Below are positions 32,600 through 44,215 of a stretch of DNA of 64,000 bases, one piece after another. Both the position numbers and the translations under genes were made by a program. The DNA is taken from NCBI GenBank assembly GCA_949825045.1, contig OX463812.1, forward strand, positions 3,146,661 to 3,210,660, given 5' to 3'. A model generated the notes under the pieces. That model saw nothing but the letters and a program-made list of their open reading frames with translations, did no database searches and was not told the DNA's origin. The stretch's first letter is position 1; each line of letters starts with the position of its first letter. The stretch comes from Argyresthia goedartella (lineage: Eukaryota; Arthropoda; Insecta; Lepidoptera; Argyresthiidae).

Positions 32600-34735
32600 A
32601 ATAACAAATTATAGCTGAGTTACTTGAAACTGGATTAATAGAGGAGTCAACGTCATCATATGCCAGTCCGATACTGTTAGTTAAAAAGAAAGATGGTGGA
32701 TTCAGGCTGTGTGTCGACTACCGGGCACTTAATAAAGTAACAGAGAAAGAAAGATATTCCTTGCCTCTGATACAGGATCTCCTGGATAAATTGGTAAATA
32801 AATCAGTGTTCGTTTCTGACCACGACTGTGGAATATTTGGGACACGAAGTTACAAGTGGAGAAATAAGACCTTCTTCTCACAAGCTGACTGCAGTTGCTG
32901 ACTTCAAACCACCTGGAAATGTACACGAAGTCAGACAGTTCTTGGGGCTTGCTTCATACTTTCGCAGTTTTATAAAGCCACTTTGCCACAATAGAAAGAC
33001 CACTTACACTCTTGGCGAAAAAGACTACAGCTTGGTGTTGGGGAGCTGAACGACACAACGCTATGGAGACTTTGAAAAGTGCTCTTACATCTGACCCAGT
33101 ACTTGCTATTTACGATCCATCTCGTGAAACACAGATCCACACCGATGCTTCTAAAGTAGGCCTTGGTGGAGTATTGTTGCAGTGTCAGGACGAGGGCGAA
33201 TGGAAAGCTATTGCATATGCGAGCAGGCAGAAAACAGAAGCTGAGGCTAAGTATCACAGCTTTGAGCTTGAGGCGCTGACAGTAGTTTTTAGCGTCCAGA
33301 AGTTTAGAGTTTATATCTCAGGGATGAAATTCTGTATTGTGACGGACTGCTCCGCGTTGCGTCTAGCATGGTCAAATATCGCTTCCTATAGCACGGTGGT
33401 GGCTTGATCTTCAGGAGTACGACTTCGATGTGGAAAATAGACCAGGAACGTCGATGTCACACGTAGACGCACTCAGCCGTAACCCAGTTACAGTGCGTCA
33501 CATTAAAGAGAAAGATTTTATCGATGCTCTTCAAGATGGCGAGGAAGAAATTCAGTCAAGTCTCAAAAGCCTTGATCTGGAGCTTAAAGCCAATAATATA
33601 ATGGCCTTGCTAAGGACTACAAAATTATCAATGGGTTACTGTGTCGCATTGTGGAAGGTGGACATAGGCCTGTTTTACCCAAAAGTGCAAGGTGGCACAT
33701 ATGTAATACTTACCATGATAAAAGTGGCCATTTGGGAGCAGCAAAATGACTAGAAGCGATCCAAGCCAAATACTGGTTTCCCAAATATAGGAAAAATATG
33801 TCGCCAGTTGTATAGGGTGCCCTTTTACTAAGAAGCCTACCGGGAAGCAGCTAGGGTTACTGCATCTAATTCCTAGAGACCCCACTCCATTCCACACTCT
33901 TCATGTAAATCACCTGGGGCCGTTTTGTAAGAGTGGTGGTAAAACTTACATATTTGCCATAATTGACGGATTTACTAAATTTGTATAGCTAGAGACTGTT
34001 GTGAGTGCCAACGCTAGAGGTGCAATTACAGCACTAAACAAATTCAGTCAAGTCTTTGGGACTCCAACAAGGATTGTGAGTGATAGAGGCACAGCGTTTA
34101 CGTGCCATGTTTAAGGACTATTGCGAGGAGCTTGGAATAAAGCATGTGTTAAACGCTGTGGCATCTCCAAGAGCTAATGGCCAAGTCGAGAGGCTTAACC
34201 GTACAATCTTGAGCTCTTTGTCTGCAGAGCTGGGCGAAGAGAGTAAGGGATGGGATACTTATTTGCCTAAGGTGCAGTTGGGTATTAACTCCACAGTGAG
34301 TCAGGACATAGGAAAGTCCCCCCTTGAGTTACTCTGTGGTCTGAGACCTCGATTATCTGGTGATTTACAAGTTGCACGGCACACACCTGATTCGGAACAG
34401 CTTAGGAGAGATGCAGCTGAAAACGTCGAACTAAATGCGGCCTCTATGAAGGCACGGTTTGACAAAGGCCGGCGATTGACGCAGCCTATATCTTTGGGAA
34501 AATTGGTCATATTAGAGCGTAAAATTTTGCGGCCTGGATTGACCAGTGGGAACTTGGTTCCTAAATATGCAGGGCCTTACAAAATTAATGCTGTTTTGCC
34601 AAACGACCGGTATGAAGTTAGTCAGCTCAGCCGCCAGGGGCAAGAGAGCGTATAAAAGCGTGGTTGCACGTGATAAAATTAAACTTTGGAGAGCTAGACT
34701 AGATAGTTCAAGAGGTTCAAGAGGACAAGGTAGAG
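32600..34735 (+). pseudogene. Ty3/gypsy pol (RT, RNase H, integrase), decayed
   Basis: The domain order is as in gypsy. [22 protein letters not shown] at about 32668-32727, then a deletion that removes the YVDD region. Next is [20 protein letters not shown] with FLGLASYFRSFI at 32830-32975. RNase H: IHTDASKVGLGGVLLQCQDE and FELEALTVVFSVQKFRVYI at 33135-33320. The SHVDALSRNP tether is at 33459. Integrase: about 33870-34630, with PFHTLHVNHLGPF, a stop inside TKFV-L, NAVASPRANGQVERLNRTIL and a C-terminal GPYKINAVLPNDRYEVSQL. Several frameshifts and stops are present. It belongs with the LTR that follows directly at 34736. Confidence 0.88.
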
Positions 34736-35532
34736 TGTGATATTGTGACCCCTCTGGAATGACAACAATTGTTGTAGATATACGCAACTGTTTCAAATTA
34801 TAATAATTGTTATGTTACGTAGGCCTACGGGGCTAACCTGAAGCCTAAGATGCTATGATTCTGATTATTAACTATATCTTGCCTTCGGGGCTATACCACG
34901 CCCGTGGGGCTATATCTTGCATTCGGGGCTATATCATGCCCGTGGGGCTATACCATGCCCGTGGGGCTATATCTTGCCTTCGGGGCTATATCATGCCCGT
35001 GGGGCTATATCTTGCCTACGGGGCTATGTTTTGCCTACGGGGCTATGTTTTGCCTACGGGGCTATGTTTTGCCTACGGGGCTATTTTCTGCCTACGAGGC
35101 TTTGTTTTGCCTACGGGGCTATATTTTGCCTACGGGGCTATGTTTTGCCTACAGGGCTATTGTATGCCTTCGGGCCTGTTAAGCGTACGGGGCCAATTGC
35201 TGCTGGTTGCTGCATCGAGTCTTCGTGGCAGCTCTGACGGCGGCGTGTCGATGGAGCTACAACGTTATCCTTCGAGGGCGAAGGAGAGAACAGGACGGCC
35301 GAACTTATAAGAAGATAATCGATCCTAAACGAGCGCGGTATAGCACTATGCGATGGACGCATGCGCCCCCTCACTAGCGCAGAGAACTGTCATTTATTCA
35401 AATTGTTTTGGTTGTTGAGCGGAGCTCTCTTTTGTTTCCTACCTACCGAATAAAGTGTTTTCCGTGAATATAATCAAATGTTTATCGTTTTATTCTTTCT
35501 AACAATTTCATTAAACATTTCACTCTATCACA
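34736..35532 (+). repeat. 3' LTR of the gypsy element
   Basis: Starts TGTGATA and ends TATCACA, perfect 7-bp inverted ends, for a length of 797 bp. It follows pol directly. The U3 part holds a 19-bp tandem array (about 34870-35190). Near the end is an AATAAAGTG sequence (35450), plausible as the polyadenylation signal. The matching 5' LTR was not found in the window, so the element is incomplete. Confidence 0.75.
34870..35190 (+). repeat. 19-bp tandem array inside the LTR
   Basis: About 16-17 units of GGGGCTATRTYTTGCCTAC type, in two sub-blocks. The first half is rich in GCCCGTGGGGCTATATCAT units and the second in GCCTACGGGGCTATGTTTT units. Because 19 is not a multiple of 3 and the unit has no stop in any forward frame, all three forward frames stay open with a 19-residue periodic peptide. 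The resulting frames (up to 151 codons) are by-products and not genes. Confidence 0.9.
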
Positions 35533-35879
35533 CTACAAACTCTTAACCTTTTATTTAAAAATATAGTTAACTTTATATTTAGAATTGTAATAGTAGATTT
35601 TCAACCGAGGGCTGAAAGGCACCCATTCCTTCGTTCGAGCGCCAATAGTTCGAGGCAGAAATGGGTGCTATCACCCGAGTAAAACACTCTACTTTTCATT
35701 AACAATACGAGGAAAGTAAACACAAGCCAGTTAAAATCAAAATTATAGCCGTACATCACAATTCGCAAGATGGCGCGCGACCGCGAAATACGGCCATTTT
35801 GAATATGCATATTTGGTGGTTTTATCTGTGTCTGTGTCGAACTGGTTAAATCATCTTTAAAATGTACGAATTGGTCTAT
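35533..35879. repeat. Short palindrome (family H5) and AT-rich flank
   Basis: At about 35618-35675, GCACCCATT pairs with AATGGGTGC around a loop that contains CGAGCGCC and TTCGAGG. The look is similar to families H1-H3, but only one copy is present here. Confidence 0.5.
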
Positions 35880-37112
35880 CCCGCAGGGAAGCGTAGTAGG
35901 ATGTATCCTCTTTATCATTTACATAAATGACCTCCCATCTATAATTAATTCCCCGTGCGTATTATTCGCGGATGACGTTTCTTTGTTATTTAAATTTCAT
36001 GACGATAGCGAAAGCCGAAAAAATATAATATAAACATTTATAATAGTAGAACAATGGCTAAAGGACCACAAACTGGAAATAAACCTGAAAAAAAACAAAA
36101 TTGATGCAATTTAGACCCCGACAAAAGGCACGATTGAATTTAAAACCGGTTACAGAGGATCTAGGTATTGACGAAACTAATGAATACAAACTGCTAAGGA
36201 TTACTATTGATACGCATTTAACGTGGGTAAATCACATTCAGCAAGTGAAAACTAAACTTTCAGAACTTACTTACGCACTAGCTACTCTCAAATCTGTAAC
36301 GCATCTAGAAGCGGCCCTGTCCGCGTATTATGCCTACGCCTATGCGTGGTTGCGATATGGCATTCTGCTGTGGGGCGATAGTACCAGTGCGCATGACGTC
36401 TTCGTGCTACAGAACAAATGCATACGTATTCTGTTCAATATAAAACCAAGAGATAGTTGCAGACCATACTTCCTAAAAGAAAAAATTCTACCGTTGCCGG
36501 CTATATCCATACCTGAGCCATCAGTCTTTGTTAGGAAAAATCTGTGCCAATATGATCTCTGTACTAGCGCAAGGCGAAATCACCTACTAGAACTGCCAAA
36601 ATCAAATATGCAAATAGTTAAAAACGGACCTAATTACAAAGCTGCCAAAATTTATAACAAAATACCCAATTCTATCAAAGCTGAATCTAGTTTCAAACCT
36701 TTTTACAACCAATTAAAAAAGTTTCTTGTATCCAAATGTTATTATTCCGTCAATGAATTCCTTAATGATAAATTTGATAAATAATGTAACATAATATTTT
36801 CTTGACATTTTACAATTATACTTTTCCCAAACCATTTAATTTTGATCTATCGTAATTTTGTATGACTATGTGAAAATTGTATTGAATGTACCTATACCTA
36901 TATTGTAAATGTTATTATAAATTAATCTCAAAGTCGACATTTAAATTGCATGCACTACTTTATTACAATTAACGTTTTTAACAATGTGAAACCTGCACTG
37001 CTGTTTGCGATGCCCTAACAGGGTACATGTACTCACCTACTGCTGTATTTTAAGACCACTATTGTTTTGTACATGTTTGCAAATTAATAAATGAAATGAA
37101 ATGAAATGAAAT
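35880..37112 (+). mobile_element. LINE fragment, second jockey/CR1-like family
   Basis: Starts inside the RT with [18 protein letters not shown] and [10 protein letters not shown] (35884-36000), then a frameshift. The 227-codon frame 36101-36784 covers KLLRITIDTHLTWVNHI, LRYGILLWG and VLQNKCIRILF, and ends SVNEFLNDKFDK. A roughly 300-bp 3' UTR follows, with a GAAAT tail at 37089-37111. The protein is related to L1a but clearly distinct. Confidence 0.85.
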
Positions 37113-37590
37113 TAAACAATATTTTAATTTATTTCGCAAATCACATCTCGCCTTGAAAGTGACTAATAAATACATAAAGTACATTATATAAATTATAAAC
37201 ATCAAAAAGAATTTATATGTCAACAAAACTAATAAATGAAGAATTAATCGTTTTATGGCTGTATAGGTTACTACCATTGCGTTGTTCAATATAAACTACG
37301 ATTCATATATATTTTTTTTAATACTTTTCTGCTTTAGAGCCGGCATGTACCACTTTCAGCACGGTGCCTGGATGAACAATGACCCCCTTTCAGAGTATGA
37401 GTAATGAAAAGCATAATGTAGTTAAGTCGTTTTATTTAAAATAAACTATGTACGCAGAGGGAGGTAACTGTCTCCCGTGCTGCAGTGTTCCCACTTTGGG
37501 AGGCGGGGACCTCGAATTCGTAATCACTTTTATTTTGCACAATAAATTATTCTTACTCTTTGTTGTTATTTTAAATAGTTTGGAACATAG
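37113..37590. other. No gene recognised
   Basis: AT-rich spacer. The frame 37289-37059 minus is hydrophobic low-complexity sequence. Confidence 0.5.
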
Positions 37591-37594
37591 TTTT

Positions 37595-37765
37595 GACCTC
37601 CGCGGCATTGTGGTTGCGAATCGAATCCCGGCTAGGGTGAAAATAAATATCCCCAGGTATTGGATATATATATGTGAGTGACGTCGCTGTTTCTGGTTCC
37701 CACGACACAGGGTATCCTAGTGTGGGGCCAGAAGCAATGTATGTTCCTGTAGATAATTTTTCATG
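37595..37765 (+). mobile_element. SINE-A copy
   Basis: Box B-like ATCGAATCCCGGC, then the shared body GACGTCGCTGTTTCTGGTTC, ACACAGGGTATCCTAGTG and TGTATGTTCCTGTA. The head is shortened relative to the copy at 43216. Confidence 0.75.
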
Positions 37766-37781
37766 CATAGCAAGGTTTATA

Positions 37782-38120
37782 GAAGCGTCCGTGGCCTAGC
37801 GGTATTCGCACGTCGGAAACGACTGTGCGGGTAGCAACATCTGTCTGAAACGGGTACTGGATGGGTGTCCGTTTCTATGTGGCATTTGTTTCGGGCGCTT
37901 CTGTGTTTCGGATGACATGTTAAGCTGTAGGTCCCGGCTACTATCGCTACTCGGTGGTAGTAGTCGTAAAGCTGGTCAGAGGCCCTAATAGGGCTGCTTG
38001 AAAACTTCTGACAGTCAGGTTGGCCGCTAGTCCGACACCCCACCATCAACCCGCACTGAGCCAGCGTGGTGGAGTATGGCTAAATCTTACTTGTATCTGG
38101 GTAAAGACATTAATGGGCTA
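37782..38120 (+). mobile_element. SINE-D (tRNA-derived) copy
   Basis: The head GCGTCCGTGGCCTAGCGGTA has a good box A. The body includes GTAGGTCCCGGCTACTATCG and the GCACTGAGCCAGCGTGGTGG phrase seen in reverse orientation at 44815-44995 and 59458-59772. Its far end is not sharply defined. Confidence 0.65.
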
Positions 38121-38404
38121 CATTATTAATTATATAACACGTGTACGCCATAGGTCTGCTCCCTACATCGTCAAACTAAACAAGCACTTTACTCCCAACT
38201 CTATTTTCCCTCGAAATGTCTTCCTCAATGAATAAAAAATGCGAACATCCACGGGACACATCTCAAGTAAACATTTCCAACAGATTTACCCTAAAACATA
38301 TATGCTAGATCTAAATTAAAACATGCATAAATGATACATGATGCATTGGCAAAAACAGGTCATGAATATAAATTCGCAGAGAGTATAGGGATAGGGATAT
38401 GTAA

Positions 38405-39005
38405 CGAGCTCCGTGGTCTAATGGGTTTTACGCTTCTTACACAGGAGATGCAGGTTCAGGTTCAGTTTCAGTTTCAGTTTAGTTTCAGTTTAGTTTATTT
38501 CTGTACAATATACATTGTGTTGAAAATAATAAAATCTTACTCTAATAATAATAATGTACTAACTATAATATGCTATTCTACATGTTATATCAATAAAGTT
38601 CAGTCAAACAAACACTTTTAACAAAATAATCAATATTAATCAATTTTGATCATCCGTGAACTCGTTTAGTGAGTAATAACCCTTTTCCAACAGAAAGTAC
38701 CTCAATTGCGTTTCAAATTTATTATAATTAGTGGTTAATTTTAACTCTATTGGTAGCCTATTAAACAATTTAACAGCCTGATAGCGGGCACTATGCTGCA
38801 CAATGTTGAGGCGAGGACATTATTTCTGTTCGAGGTCTTTTCTTCTTGAGCTAAGACGTACTTTTCCTTCATCTTCCGATTCTATATTGTAAAGACGTTT
38901 CTTCAAGTCGCATAGTATTATGAATATGTACAGGCTAGGGACTGTCAATATTGCTAGTTCTGGAAAGTGAGGCTTACCACCAATGTGGTTCGAAACCTGA
39001 CCAGG
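38405..39005 (-). mobile_element. LINE fragment with (AAACTG)n tail beside a SINE-D head
   Basis: On the minus strand, about 38990-38830 encodes GGKPHFPELAILTVPSLYIF, and 38800-38640 encodes RYQAVKLFNRLPIELKL then FLLEKGYYSLNEF. Both are typical of the C-terminus of jockey-like ORF2. The 3' UTR runs to a CAGTTT/AAACTG tail at 38455-38505. Immediately beyond, 38405-38455 on the plus strand reads CGAGCTCCGTGGTCTAATGG, a truncated SINE-D head. Confidence 0.7.
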
Positions 39006-39540
39006 TATTTAATAATAATAATTAATTATCTCAAGTAAATTATCGTACGTTCAGTGTTTCGGGTGACATGTAAAGCTCGGCTCGGCACGGCTCGATTGTA
39101 TGGATTTGAATCAAAATTCTTTTACGATTTGTGTTTTTATTTAATTTAATAGTTGAGAGTGTGAGTATTTCTTTACCGAGCGAAATGTGGGCAATGTTCA
39201 TATGATGGCTTCAAATCATTATTATGAGTGGTTTTGAAAGTAAGTAGTTGTCATGCATGGTGATAGGTTAACCCCTAGTTTCTGAAAGAGAAGTCAAATG
39301 TAAGAGGCGATTAATCGAACATTGATTCAAAATAGCGCAACGTAGTTGGCTAAAATTAATTCAACAAGTTGACAGCTAATTTTCGTTTAGAAACCGGGCG
39401 TAAGTATTCATTACTGATGATAACCAGAGATCGGATATACGGATGCATATTTACGGATACAGATTCGGATAAATTGATTATGGAATTTTAAATGGCTTGA
39501 AAAAAATATTGAGTTTAAAGTATTTTAGATTCTATTGGAT
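39006..39540. other. No gene recognised
   Basis: AT-rich spacer. Confidence 0.45.
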
Positions 39541-39554
39541 TAGGGTTCGCAGGG

Positions 39555-40010
39555 TAGGATCTTTATCAAGGTCATTGGGCGTCGTTTGAGGAACCAAGGA
39601 TTTGACAAACGCTCTGGGGTTTTCCTGATCCAGAGGGTCTCACTCACCGTGCAGCGCGGTAATGCTGCTAGTGTAATGGGTACCTTTGGGCCGGGCGATT
39701 GTTAGTGCAGTTTGTTTGTGTAATTAATTTTGTATAATTTGTATTATTTATTATTTTGTGACGAAGCTTCGTGTGGATTTTTGACATTTTTTTATTTTAT
39801 TGGTATTAGAATGTCTTAGTTTGTTAGATTATGTGTAAAATAACGAATATATTTTATTTTAGACGCACTGTACTTAATAACTAACTTTAATTATCATGTT
39901 TTTATTGGTAATTAGGTTTAGCAGGTATTTTCAATTTAAATAGAATAATGTTTTTTGAATTATTGTAAATGATTCTGAGAAATAAACTTATTATCATTAT
40001 TATTTACTTA
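39555..40010 (+). mobile_element. LINE fragment: last codons and 3' UTR
   Basis: The frame 39555-39711 reads IGRRLRNQGFDKRSGVFLIQ, then RVSLTVQRGNAASVMGTFG and a stop. The QR-x-S-x-x-VQRGNAASV-x-G motif is one I associate with the very end of a class of insect LINE ORF2 proteins. An AT-rich 3' UTR follows to about 40000. The clade was not assigned. Confidence 0.5.
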
Positions 40011-40289
40011 ATGTTGAGGTGTTGGCTGTTATGGAATGCACTTGTGTGTCGACCGTAAAAATTCAGCGATTCCGGAATCGATATATTCAGTGTTTTTCTG
40101 ACTACAAAATTGTAGGCATATTTATTTATCTTATATTCTAAAGTAGCTTGTTAACAAACTAGCACATAAAGAACGCCAGGATAAGTTAACATACTATATT
40201 TAGAATAATTCATAAACAAATTATTAAATATTATTGTGATGAGTCAAGTTTAGTTAATTTTCTTTCCTGTATGTAAAAAAATAATAAAT

Positions 40290-40545
40290 AAATAAATATT
40301 AGAGGACAATCTTAAACAAATCTATCTAGGCCCATATTAAGCTCAATAAGGCTTGTGTTATGGTTAAAAGACGACGACGTAGTTAATAAAGATGAATACT
40401 TATGTAAATACATAGAAAACATCCAAGACTAAGAAACAAATATTCTTGCTCATCATGCCGATATTTGCCCTTACTGGGACTCGAACCCAGGAACGTCAGC
40501 TTCTTAGGCAGTTTCACTACCCGCTAGGCTAAACAGACCGTCATC
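40290..40545 (-). mobile_element. SINE-C copy
   Basis: A tRNA-like head on the minus strand (box B GGGTTCGAGTCCC, reverse of 40478-40490) and the shared body with AACACAAGCCTTATTGAGC and TTGTCCTCTAATATT. Nearly full length. Confidence 0.8.
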
Positions 40546-40879
40546 CGTATCATCAGATTAGTTATGCAGTCCTGGATGTACAGGCATCCCGGGATAATAA
40601 TTTAAGAAGCAGCTTCCATAATTTTATAGCCAAAAAATTACTTTAGGTAAATATGCATCCGAATATCCGATCTCGGATGATATCGCATTGTTGCAGTTGA
40701 TTCAAAAGCTGTATAACTAAAGTAACTTAACAAAACATGAACACAACGTCACGCCTTTTGACATACGGGATGGCAGGGGCACAGTTGTGCCCACGCCTAG
40801 CCAGTTATTCAATACTCTATTATGCTTGGCAGGGGGCTAGCCCATCGCTGCAGCAATGGTTTCCTCATTATCTTAAAAA
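40546..40879. other. No gene recognised
   Basis: Mixed spacer between a SINE and a LINE fragment. Confidence 0.45.
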
Positions 40880-41275
40880 CTTCATCATCATCATCATCAT
40901 TTCAGCCTGTTAATGTCCACTGCTGAACATAGGCCTCTCCAATCGCACTCCAGCGTGACCAGTCCGTAGCCACCTGCATCCAACGAGATCCAGCGATCCT
41001 CACCAGGTCGTCGGTCCATCTCGTAGGTGGCCGACCCACACTGCGCTTGCCAGTACGTGGTCTCCATTCAAGGACCTTTTTGCCCCATCGGCCATCCGAT
41101 CTTCGCGCTATGTGGCCTGCCCATTGCCACTTCAGCTTGCTTATCCTACGGGCTATGTCAGCAACTTTGGTTCTTCTACGGATCTCCTCATTTCTGACTC
41201 GATCTCGTAGAGAAATACCAAGCATAGCCCTTTCCATAGCTCGCTGCGCGACATTGAGCCTCTGAAAAAGTCCTT
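40880..41275 (-). pseudogene. RTE-like LINE C-terminus with (ATG)n tail
   Basis: The 111-codon frame 41237-40902 reads MERAMLGISLRDRVRNEEIR, then KLKWQWAGHIARR, VLEWRPRTGKRSVGRPP and RWTDDL, ending near GEAYVQQW. This is the conserved end of RTE-clade ORFs. The 3' tail is ATG/CAT units at 40882-40901. Upstream coding sequence is cut off at about 41270. Confidence 0.88.
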
Positions 41276-41534
41276 TTGTGAAGCTTTTCTCTTAAAAACT
41301 TACTAAACTAAAAACTAGTTAAAATAAATAATATCAGGTGCGAGTAGGAAGGCAGTCGGACCCGCATACATTCAAATATTTTTGTAACATACGTGTTACA
41401 ATCCTTTGTAAAGCCAAACCAAGAATATAAAAAATCGCCATGCTGCGGAAAACCTATGAAACTGTTTTTTTCAACTTGCAACACTTTCTTTGCAGTACAG
41501 TCTGCTTACAATACGACGCGTTAGTTTCTAATAG
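41276..41534. other. No gene recognised
   Basis: Spacer with a scrap of the CGAGTAGGAAGGCAGTCGGACC-type repeat near 41340-41365. Confidence 0.4.
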
Positions 41535-42500
41535 AATCGTTAAATTGTGAACTGATTTAAACTTGAATTGCAAAGGAAATATCAGGGCAAAAAATAATAA
41601 CAAACAGTAAATAAAATCGGTCAAGTGCGAGTAGAACGTCGGACCCGCACACGAAGGGTCCCATACCACTGTGCACGGGAAAACGTAAAACGACAGTCTT
41701 TTGCACGAGTATACCTTTATAATTTTTAATAATAAAATAATAAATAGTAGGACTAAATTCAAGGCCATATCGAAAAATTTAAAAAGAGTTTTGTGTATGT
41801 AGTATGTAAGTATTGAACTATGTACTCAGGTAAACGATACTCTTTCCTCATTGAAACCGGAAGTGGATAGAAATTGAGAAACTTATTTACAGAAACAAAA
41901 TAAAATGTGATAAATAACTTAATTTAATTTATTATTATTCGAAGAAATCGTATAATGACAAATAACTAAGCAAAAACTTAATATCTGCATTTAAAGATCT
42001 TTTCCGATAAGATCGGGAGAGTCCAGTTTTCACCAATAAAATGCCAATAAACAAATAAAACAAAATGGCTAAGAAAATAGCCATACCAATAATTTCTTAT
42101 ATGGGTAAGTACTTATTTTCATTCTTAAAACCGATATATTTAATTATTTGTTGTTATAGCGGCAAGATAAATACACCCTCTGTGAAAATTTCAGCTCTCT
42201 TCCCGGTTGATCCGATAGAGTCCGGTGACGGACGGACGGACAGACAGACGGACAGCGGAGGCTTAGTAATAGGGTCCCGTTTGTGACCCTTCGGGTACGG
42301 AACCCTAATAAATAACTAAAAATAATAGGGTGAAGACTAGAGGGGGCGAGCGCAGCGAAACCCCCGAATAGTCTTCGTGTTAGATTGATATGTAACAACA
42401 AAATAAACGTAAATTCTAAACCCTGTTGGTCTGGTTTAAAATTTGTGGATAGTTTTCAAACTAACGCGTTAACTTATAAACTAAAGGGTTTGACAATCTT
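41535..42500 (+). repeat. H3 palindromic cassette split by the lepidopteran-type repeat
   Basis: 41540-41600 and 42310-42500 correspond to the left and right parts of the cassette at 60700-60945, sharing AAATTGTGAACT, AATATCAGGGCAAA and TGAAGACTAG. The hairpin is at 42334-42374 (AGACTA, GGGGG / CCCCC, TAGTCT; loop CGAGCGCAGCGAAA). Inserted between them (about 41610-42310) is the GTGCGAGT...TCGGACC / GGGTTCCGTA repeat, minus orientation, with its GTCCGTCC block at 42225-42255. Confidence 0.7.
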
Positions 42501-43215
42501 ACGTATATTATTCGCTCTTGCTTGCTGCTTTGCTTGCATTCAGTCTAATCGTTAAAGTGTATTGACCCCCCGTGATAACCGTAGTAATCGAGTGGTAATC
42601 GGTTTCATACTAATTACAACGTGAACTCGTTTTCCACAGGAATAGTTTCCATTGACATATGTTTTCAAACACTATATTTATGGATAGGGATATCTCACAA
42701 CATATATTTTTTCTTCTTTAGGAGCTATAGCGCATCGAAGATGGGCATTTGACAATACCCAGCGTGTTAGATATGGCATTTTTAGTTATTATTTGTAATA
42801 CTATGAGCACAATAATAAGGGATATTCTCGTGAATCGCGAAGAGACTTCTCCGGATATCTCCGGGATGATACACATCTCTCAGACACAGGAATTACATAA
42901 GCGGTGAGTTTGTAGGATGTACCTTAAAACCTTTTGAGTGTAATCTCTTTGGTGATAGCTTTTCATAAAGGTCCTTGAAATTCTAAGAAAACAATAAGAT
43001 ATAAAGCTAACCCAATTAATCCCTACTCCATTTTAAGATTAACAGATTAGGTAATTAGAAAAGGGCTACTGCTTTCGCAGACATTTCTTAGTACCAACTT
43101 AATTTACATACTAATATTCCACAATTATGAAGAAACTTATTAAAAAGTCTCATTTAAATATGTTTTACAGAGTTTTCTTTTGTTTTGTATTTCGTGGTAA
43201 TTTTGTTGTTGTTGA
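42501..43215. other. No gene recognised
   Basis: AT-rich intron sequence. Nothing shared was identified. Confidence 0.5.
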
Positions 43216-43412
43216 CGACCTCTGAGGCGCAGCGGTTGTGGCTCTGCCTACCATGCGAGAGGTCCCGGGTTCGATCCCCGGCTGGGGATACAGAAAAAAA
43301 ATCCCCTGATTTTGGATGTTTATATGTGTGTGACGACGCTGTTTCTGGTTCCCACGGCACGGGTATCCTAGTGAGCGGCCAGAAGTAATGTCTGTATCAA
43401 AATGTTTATGTT
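43216..43412 (+). mobile_element. SINE-A, best copy
   Basis: The head GACCTCTGAGGCGCAGCGGT (box A region) and CGGGTTCGATCCCCGG (box B) are spaced as in a tRNA. An A-run and the family body with GCTGTTTCTGGTTCCCACG, GGTATCCTAGTG and ATGTTTATGTTT follow. Probably transcribed by RNA polymerase III when active. Confidence 0.85.
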
Positions 43413-43599
43413 TCTACTAATGACGCTGGCTTTATCAAATATCGTACAACTTCATTATCTGCCGTATATTATGAAGAGGAGCGTATTAACTATGGGCTAG
43501 CCCCCTATCACGCCAAATTTAGATAACTGGTTAGAAGAGGGCACAATTGTGCCTCTGCCACCGCGTATGGAAAAAGCCGTAAAGCCATTGTATATTGGG

Positions 43600-43860
43600 A
43601 AATATTAAACTGCACATCAATAATACTGATTTGCACAGCAAATATACTGATTTTTACAGTAAATATACTGGTTTTCACAGCAAATATTAGGGAAAAATAC
43701 TGCGGTAGCTTAGGTGAAGGGTAAAGGGGGTGAGCGAAGAGAAGCCCCCTTTATCCTTCGTATTGGTTTGAACATGTAAAAACAACAAAAATACTTAAAA
43801 CATAAAAAGTATTTTTGCTGATCCTTTTTGCTGTGAAAATCAGTATTTTTGCTGTGCGAT
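43600..43860 (+). repeat. H3 palindromic cassette, arm type B
   Basis: Arms: ACTGATTTTTACAG and GTTTTCACAGCAAATA at the left pair with TGCTGTGAAAATCAGT at the right. The core is TACTGCGGTAGCTTAGGTGA, and the hairpin at 43717-43758 has loop TGAGCGAAGAGAAG. The arms differ from those of the 20493 copy, while the core is nearly identical. Confidence 0.75.
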
Positions 43861-44049
43861 TAAACACTGGCCTATTATATTCTAACAATGTCATTTGCAA
43901 TTCATGCCGGATGACAGTATAGCAAGATAGAAGAAACGCGAATAAACGGTATAATTTTGACAACTCCGTACAAATGTATATGAAGTTGTCAAAGTAATGT
44001 AGAGAATAACACACACCAGAGAATAGCCCAGCAAGACAAACAACACTAT

Positions 44050-44215
44050 AATACTGTTGCGCTATGCTTATGGTCTTTCTACGTGAGAAGACTCGGGTTT
44101 GATCCCCGGTTGGGGATAAATATAGATAAAGATAGCCTCCAGAACACAAGCCTTGTTGAGCTTAGGGCCTAGTTCGATTTGTGTTAGGTTGTCCTCTAAT
44201 ATTTATTTATTATTT
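44050..44215 (+). mobile_element. Chimeric SINE (A-type head, C-type tail)
   Basis: Starts with a SINE-A-like head ending GGTTTGATCCCCGGTTGGGG, then switches to the SINE-C tail ACACAAGCCTTGTTGAGC, ATTTGTGTTAGG and TTGTCCTCTAATATTTATT. The join is at about 44118-44140. Confidence 0.6.

Noticed and set aside
34870..35190. CRISPR-like array
   Set aside because: The units are contiguous without unique spacers, and the organism is an animal.
34855..35310. 151-, 106- and 92-codon frames of a periodic Gly/Leu/Ala-rich protein
   Set aside because: They are translations of the 19-bp LTR array in its three forward frames; all are equally open, so there is no sign of selection for one.
43216..43290. 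tRNA gene
   Set aside because: Box A and box B are present, but the acceptor and anticodon arms do not pair, and the sequence is followed by a repeated SINE body. The same applies to 12503, 50118, 45090 and 62858.
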